A stretch of 64,000 nt of DNA from Climacium dendroides. Taxonomy: Eukaryota > Streptophyta > Bryopsida > Hypnales > Climaciaceae. Under the pieces are notes generated by a model, which saw only the letters and a list, made by a program, of their open reading frames with translations, was not told the DNA's origin and made no database searches. The stretch lies in NCBI GenBank assembly GCA_950106755.1, contig OX467088.1, positions 9,594,001-9,658,000 of the forward strand. Direction: 5' to 3'. Below, piece by piece: positions 60,288-64,000 of this stretch. The position numbers and the translations under genes were made by a program. The first letter of the stretch is position 1. Every line of letters starts with the position of its first letter.

Positions 60288-61535
60288 TTAAGGACCATTA
60301 GAGACAGTTAAGGACTTTACAACATTTGGACAGTTACATCCAAGAGCAATGGAAATCTCGTGCCTGACATTTGTAAGTGACCAATCTCGTCCTACTTCAA
60401 TTTCACCTTGTAAGTCTTGGAATTCATAAGGTATTTTGATCACCTCTACTACACCACACTGGTCCATCAGCTCCCACTTCTTTCCATTGAAACGTTGGCG
60501 GTTGAATTGAAAATTGGCATATAATGTCGATCTGCCAATGTGGAACTTGAAAACCAATGATTTCCGATCCACTATGCACTTTATCAAATCAGCTCCGTCT
60601 ATTTGCTTGATGTCCCAACCATCGTCCATTAGAGATGATAACAACGAGTCTGATACTTCTGGAAAAACAAATAACGTTGTTGTTTTGCGGATATTGAGAG
60701 CTTCTGAGAACAGATCTACCATCACTGGTACGGGTATGAACCATTGGAGATGTGTTTGCCTGCTACCTGTACTAGGCTTCAAAGAGCTTAGGAAATCAGC
60801 TCGCATACGTGCACGAAATGCTTCAAAAGTTGACATATCCGGCAATGGCCATGTGGGATCATTGAATCCTGGCAAAGGGATCAATTGTAAACGTCCAAAT
60901 TGTTCATTTCCTTCTCGAGGAAAATACATGGCATTGTAAAAGAAAAGGCTGTCATTCAGAAGCTCTTTAGGGGTCCTGCTTCCTCTTCCTAGTTCCCCTA
61001 TATCCGCATATAAGACATACAGAACGCCGATGATGCTCTGAGGATGAATCCAGTCTTCGTATATTGAAGGGTATAAATCTATGAAATGACAGAATTGTAA
61101 TTTAGTAAGAGCTGAAATCGAGAACTTGAAATAGAAACTCAAGTAGAAACTACTATTATTGGAGTTTTGTGAGATTAAACAAGCAAAAAATTGATGAATA
61201 AAGGTTGGTATAGACTTACAATTTGAACCGCTTGACATTGAATAGTGAACCGTGGGATCCAACTCCAATTGTCTAAACATGTATGCGTGTTGAACCTGAA
61301 CACTTGAAATTGTCGTAGAACTAGGGCTCAAACGAAATTCTTTGATCTGCGCTTTGTATGATCCTTGAACGGAATCCCCTCCGTGTTTCACTGCATCTCT
61401 GCTGTGTTCACCTCTACGCTCAGGTCTTAATGAAACCCAGGAATTCACATCGTATCTTTGAAGAATGTACGCACCATCCTCATCAACTTGATTGTATAAT
61501 GTCACAGCTTGAAGCCTAGACCGTGGTGGCCTCAT
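60288..61535 (-). CDS. Second gene of the 5.85-kb element, unknown function, two exons
   Basis: The product is about 368 residues. Exon 1 runs from ATG 61,535 (MRPPRSRLQAVTLYNQ) to 61,220. Intron 61,219-61,079 has GTAAGT and CATAG ends. Exon 2 runs from 61,078 to the stop at 60,288. The joined frame is in phase and open throughout, so this copy may be functional. Visible blocks: RYDVNSWVSLRPERRGEH near the N terminus, then YPSIYEDWIHPQSIIG, RTPKELLNDSLFFYN, WPLPDMSTFEAFRARMRA, and a C-terminal half rich in aromatic residues. No known domain recognised. It is convergent with the transposase, with stops about 120 bp apart. By position it is a TNPA-like accessory protein or captured cargo; neither is shown by sequence. 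Confidence 0.65.
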   Translation of the reverse strand: MRPPRSRLQAVTLYNQVDEDGAYILQRYDVNSWVSLRPERRGEHSRDAVKHGGDSVQGSYKAQIKEFRLSPSSTTISSVQVQHAYMFRQLELDPTVHYSMSSGSNCKSIPTFIHQFFACLISQNSNNSSFYLSFYFKFSISALTKLQFCHFIDLYPSIYEDWIHPQSIIGVLYVLYADIGELGRGSRTPKELLNDSLFFYNAMYFPREGNEQFGRLQLIPLPGFNDPTWPLPDMSTFEAFRARMRADFLSSLKPSTGSRQTHLQWFIPVPVMVDLFSEALNIRKTTTLFVFPEVSDSLLSSLMDDGWDIKQIDGADLIKCIVDRKSLVFKFHIGRSTLYANFQFNRQRFNGKKWELMDQCGVVEVIKIPYEFQDLQGEIEVGRDWSLTNVRHEISIALGCNCPNVVKSLTVSNGP

Positions 61536-62291
61536 TTTGCAATTGACAGTACAATGCACTCAATTTGAATACTATGAGCATCACAATCCTGAATAGAATT
61601 GCAACGACACACTTGTGGCCCAAATTGACATAACCCAAATTGAATTCCTCCTAAATTGAGCCAGAGTACTGATCCACACGATAGCTCACTACACTCGCCA
61701 GAGCAATTTCATCAATCCTAAATTTACTAGTTCCGAACAGTTACCAACGAGCTCATACAATTATTTTATGATACAATCTTCTCGTGCTGCCACTTACCAC
61801 GAGAAGAACCAGCATAGACGCATTCAAAGATGATCCAGATACATAAAAAAAATGCAGCATCTGATTACGTACTCATCCCAGGATTCAATGCAAAAACAGG
61901 CGTACATTCAATCAAAACGAAGCAATTTGGTAACTAAAATCAGTCGCGAAAGGAGCATGAAAATCACCACCTTCTGAAGAAGAAAACAATCGAAACGAGA
62001 GGAGCCTTCTCATCAGAACAGATTCAAGATTCAACTATAAACTCAGCTATGAATTCAGAAAACAGTTTCCGCAGCTTCCACAGCTTCAACGGAAATAGTG
62101 GAACCTCGCGGGAGACGTCACGTCAGCGTTTACTTGTCATGATGGCCTTGAGGCCAACGTCCTCGCTGTCTGGTCGACGTAGTCATTGTAATGACGAGCT
62201 GTACATGTTATTTTTTGAATGGGCAGCAGGTAATAGTAAGAACATTAGTAAAAAAACTCAGGGCCCTCTAGAGGGTCGGATTCTTTTGTAA

Positions 62292-64000
62292 TGCTTTGAA
62301 AAGAAGGAAAAAAACACATTCCTAGCTTCGTTTGGAAATCTGTTCTAACCTTAGTTGGAAATACTGCACCCTATTGCCCGCCCTATTGATTGTTGATGGG
62401 GCGTTGGTTAGAAATGGGTGGCTTCACCTTACATACAAATTTATGATTTTCATACACTAAAGTAAGTATAATCTTTTTAAATGTTCTCATTATTGAAACC
62501 TAAAGACATCAACAGAAGTATTGGTGGGTAGCCAACATATAAGTACTATTATGTAGTATACAGGGTAGAAAAATATAGATTTGCAAGACGATTATGTTGT
62601 AGTTGGTCAGTAGTAACCAACGAAAATTGATAACCACCTAAATCCTAAATTCCGGAATTCATATTTATGGAATCTGAAAATTTTAGAATTTGTTAAATTT
62701 CCCTTGTTTGTTTGAGACTTTGATTCATTTTCCTATTCATCTAATTTATTTGCTAGTTATTAAATTGAATTCCATTAGGGACTATTGGGCTAGGGTCTAT
62801 TATTTTATTAGGCCTAATAAGACAAATAGAAGAAGACAAAACCAAATTTAAACCCTAAAGGACAAAGGCCTTTTTTCTACCCAAAAATACTCAAAATTGC
62901 CATTTTCATAGTAAAGAGTAAAAAAAAAATTTGAATTTTTTTTTTCATATTTAACTTTAGGTGTAGTTAACTATTATGAGAATGTGTGGAAAAAATTTCA
63001 GAAATTTTGACTGCACAAATTGCAAGATACTTGCGTTTAAAGTAAAAAAAAATAAGTTTTTTTTAGCTCATTAGGGGATTAGATTATTTGACTTTGAACC
63101 TTCTTAACTTTAATTTTTTGCACTATAGAGTTTTGAGCTTTAAATATTTATGGTGGAAAATTGATTTGACAATCTAGGAAAAAAAATTCAAAAAAAATTT
63201 ATGTTGAGTAGAAGTAGGTATGAAATAGAAGGACAATCTAAATTATTAATATCTCTATAATGGAATTAAAATGCACTAATTCCAATGGTGAGATTGTTTT
63301 AGCAAGTAAACTAAACCATGTTGAACTTTTTTTTTTGGAAAATTGTAAAATTACATTCATATATGTATCCCACTAGTTATTTTTTCAAGAAGATGCTCTA
63401 AGGTAAACCAGCCCATTGTGGTCAGATGACCTATTGTGGTTAACTAGGGAGTTTTTTTTTCACTATGTGAAATTTTGGCCTTAGTGCATGTAAGAAATGA
63501 CAGTCATGGATTGATTAGTGACCTCATTAGGAGGCTTCAACTTTTCAAAGGGAATTCAATGTCAAAAATAACTTTTTAATCCTTGCTTTCTAGAAAATAT
63601 TCATAATTACTTTGGGTGAATGACATGAGTACTATGGAGTCAACTTTTGTTGGTGATGGAATGATCTACAGACTCTTTTGGGCTGAACACTTAAAAAATT
63701 CATAACAAATTCATACTTTGTTGAAAAAATACAATTTCAATTGCTCTCACTATTTTTCACATTTGCCTGTATGTGGGGAAAATTGAAAAATTTCAGCAAC
63801 AACATGTGGCTGAACTCCTCATTTTGACCACAATAGTCTGATTTACCTTAATTGCCTCCAAGCAAGATTGTCCATAATATTCTGACAATAAATCCAAATG
63901 GAATGAATCAATGAAAGCTTTCTATGTAGAAAAAAAATATAACCTATGAGAAAAAAAATTTAATTCAAATTTTTGAATTTTTTTTGTTGTCCCCTCTTCT
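62292..64000 (+). other. Copy B continued, non-coding
   Basis: Matches 3,650-7,741 of copy A, without the solo-LTR-like insertion; the intact target site AACCAGCCCATTG is at about 63,408. No gene. Confidence 0.8.

Larger units (their letters stand above)
56440..62291 (+). mobile_element. 5.85-kb two-gene DNA transposon present only in copy B
   Basis: Copy A runs straight from ATAGTTCAAA to CTTTGATAAG (about 3,650), whereas B is interrupted. The insert begins TTACAAAAAAGTTGGACCC and ends in the reverse complement of TTACAAAAGAATCCGACCC. Just inside each end is a short palindrome (CCCTATAAGGGG left, CCCTCTAGAGGG right). Flanking bases do not show a clean target duplication. It carries a transposase gene on plus and a second gene on minus, transcribed toward each other from the two ends. 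Confidence 0.8.
48265..64000 (+). repeat. Duplicated block, copy B
   Basis: Same sequence as 1-7,741 after subtraction of insertions at 49,198-49,932, 52,022-55,552 and 56,440-62,291. B also has about 70 bp at 63,255-63,330 that A lacks. The start of homology to A cannot be set because A leaves the window inside the MITE. Both copies share that MITE at the same site. The word TTTAACCCCTAAAGG and its complement recur in both copies (for example about 50,718 and 51,610). Confidence 0.85.

Overview
The window looks like nuclear DNA of a land plant, probably a seedless one (fern, lycophyte or bryophyte). The evidence is: very AT-rich, repeat-dominated sequence; plant-style MITEs, including a Stowaway-type element; spliceosomal introns; a broken insertion of plant mitochondrial DNA (cox3, nad1 and nad6 pieces next to group II intron domain V hairpins, closest in my recollection to early land plants); and a bacterial-type squalene-hopene cyclase, an enzyme known as a horizontally acquired gene in seedless plants. 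The species cannot be fixed from sequence alone.

Layout. 1-10.8 kb: copy A of a large non-coding duplicated block, carrying a solo-LTR-like insertion (4,966-7,140), a Stowaway MITE and a hAT-type MITE. 10.8-16.3 kb: gene-poor sequence with two GC-rich islands and a LINE 5' fragment folded into a perfect 144-bp palindrome. 16.3-18.3 kb: an intact, intronless, GC-rich squalene-hopene cyclase on the minus strand, the best intact gene here. 18.9-19.4 kb: a MITE-like segment between 95-bp direct repeats. 22.5-24.3 kb: three 3' exons of a TEX2/DUF2404-like (SMP-type) lipid-transfer protein gene, cut off where mitochondrial DNA starts. 24.4-28.6 kb: mitochondrial insertion (NUMT).

29.8-46.9 kb: a 17.1-kb Mutator-like (MULE) transposon bounded by related terminal inverted repeats and a perfect 10-bp target duplication. 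It carries two decayed genes in divergent orientation. The plus-strand gene is a MULE transposase with a zinc-ligand region, DDE core and SWIM finger. The minus-strand gene has many exons and encodes a ParB-like domain followed by a beta-class N4/N6 DNA methyltransferase-like domain. A 2.2-kb element is nested inside that second gene. A eukaryotic Mutator element carrying a ParB-methyltransferase gene is the most unusual system in the window.

48.3-64 kb: copy B of the block seen at the start, with three insertions that copy A lacks: a 735-bp MITE, a 3.5-kb pogo/mariner-like element with a broken DDE transposase, and a 5.85-kb two-gene DNA transposon. That transposon has a nearly intact intron-containing transposase and a convergent intron-containing second gene of unknown function. 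Comparing A with B gives empty sites that fix the insertion boundaries to the base.

Ordinary host genes are almost absent. Apart from the cyclase and the TEX2-like fragment, all recognisable coding sequence belongs to transposons or organelle debris.
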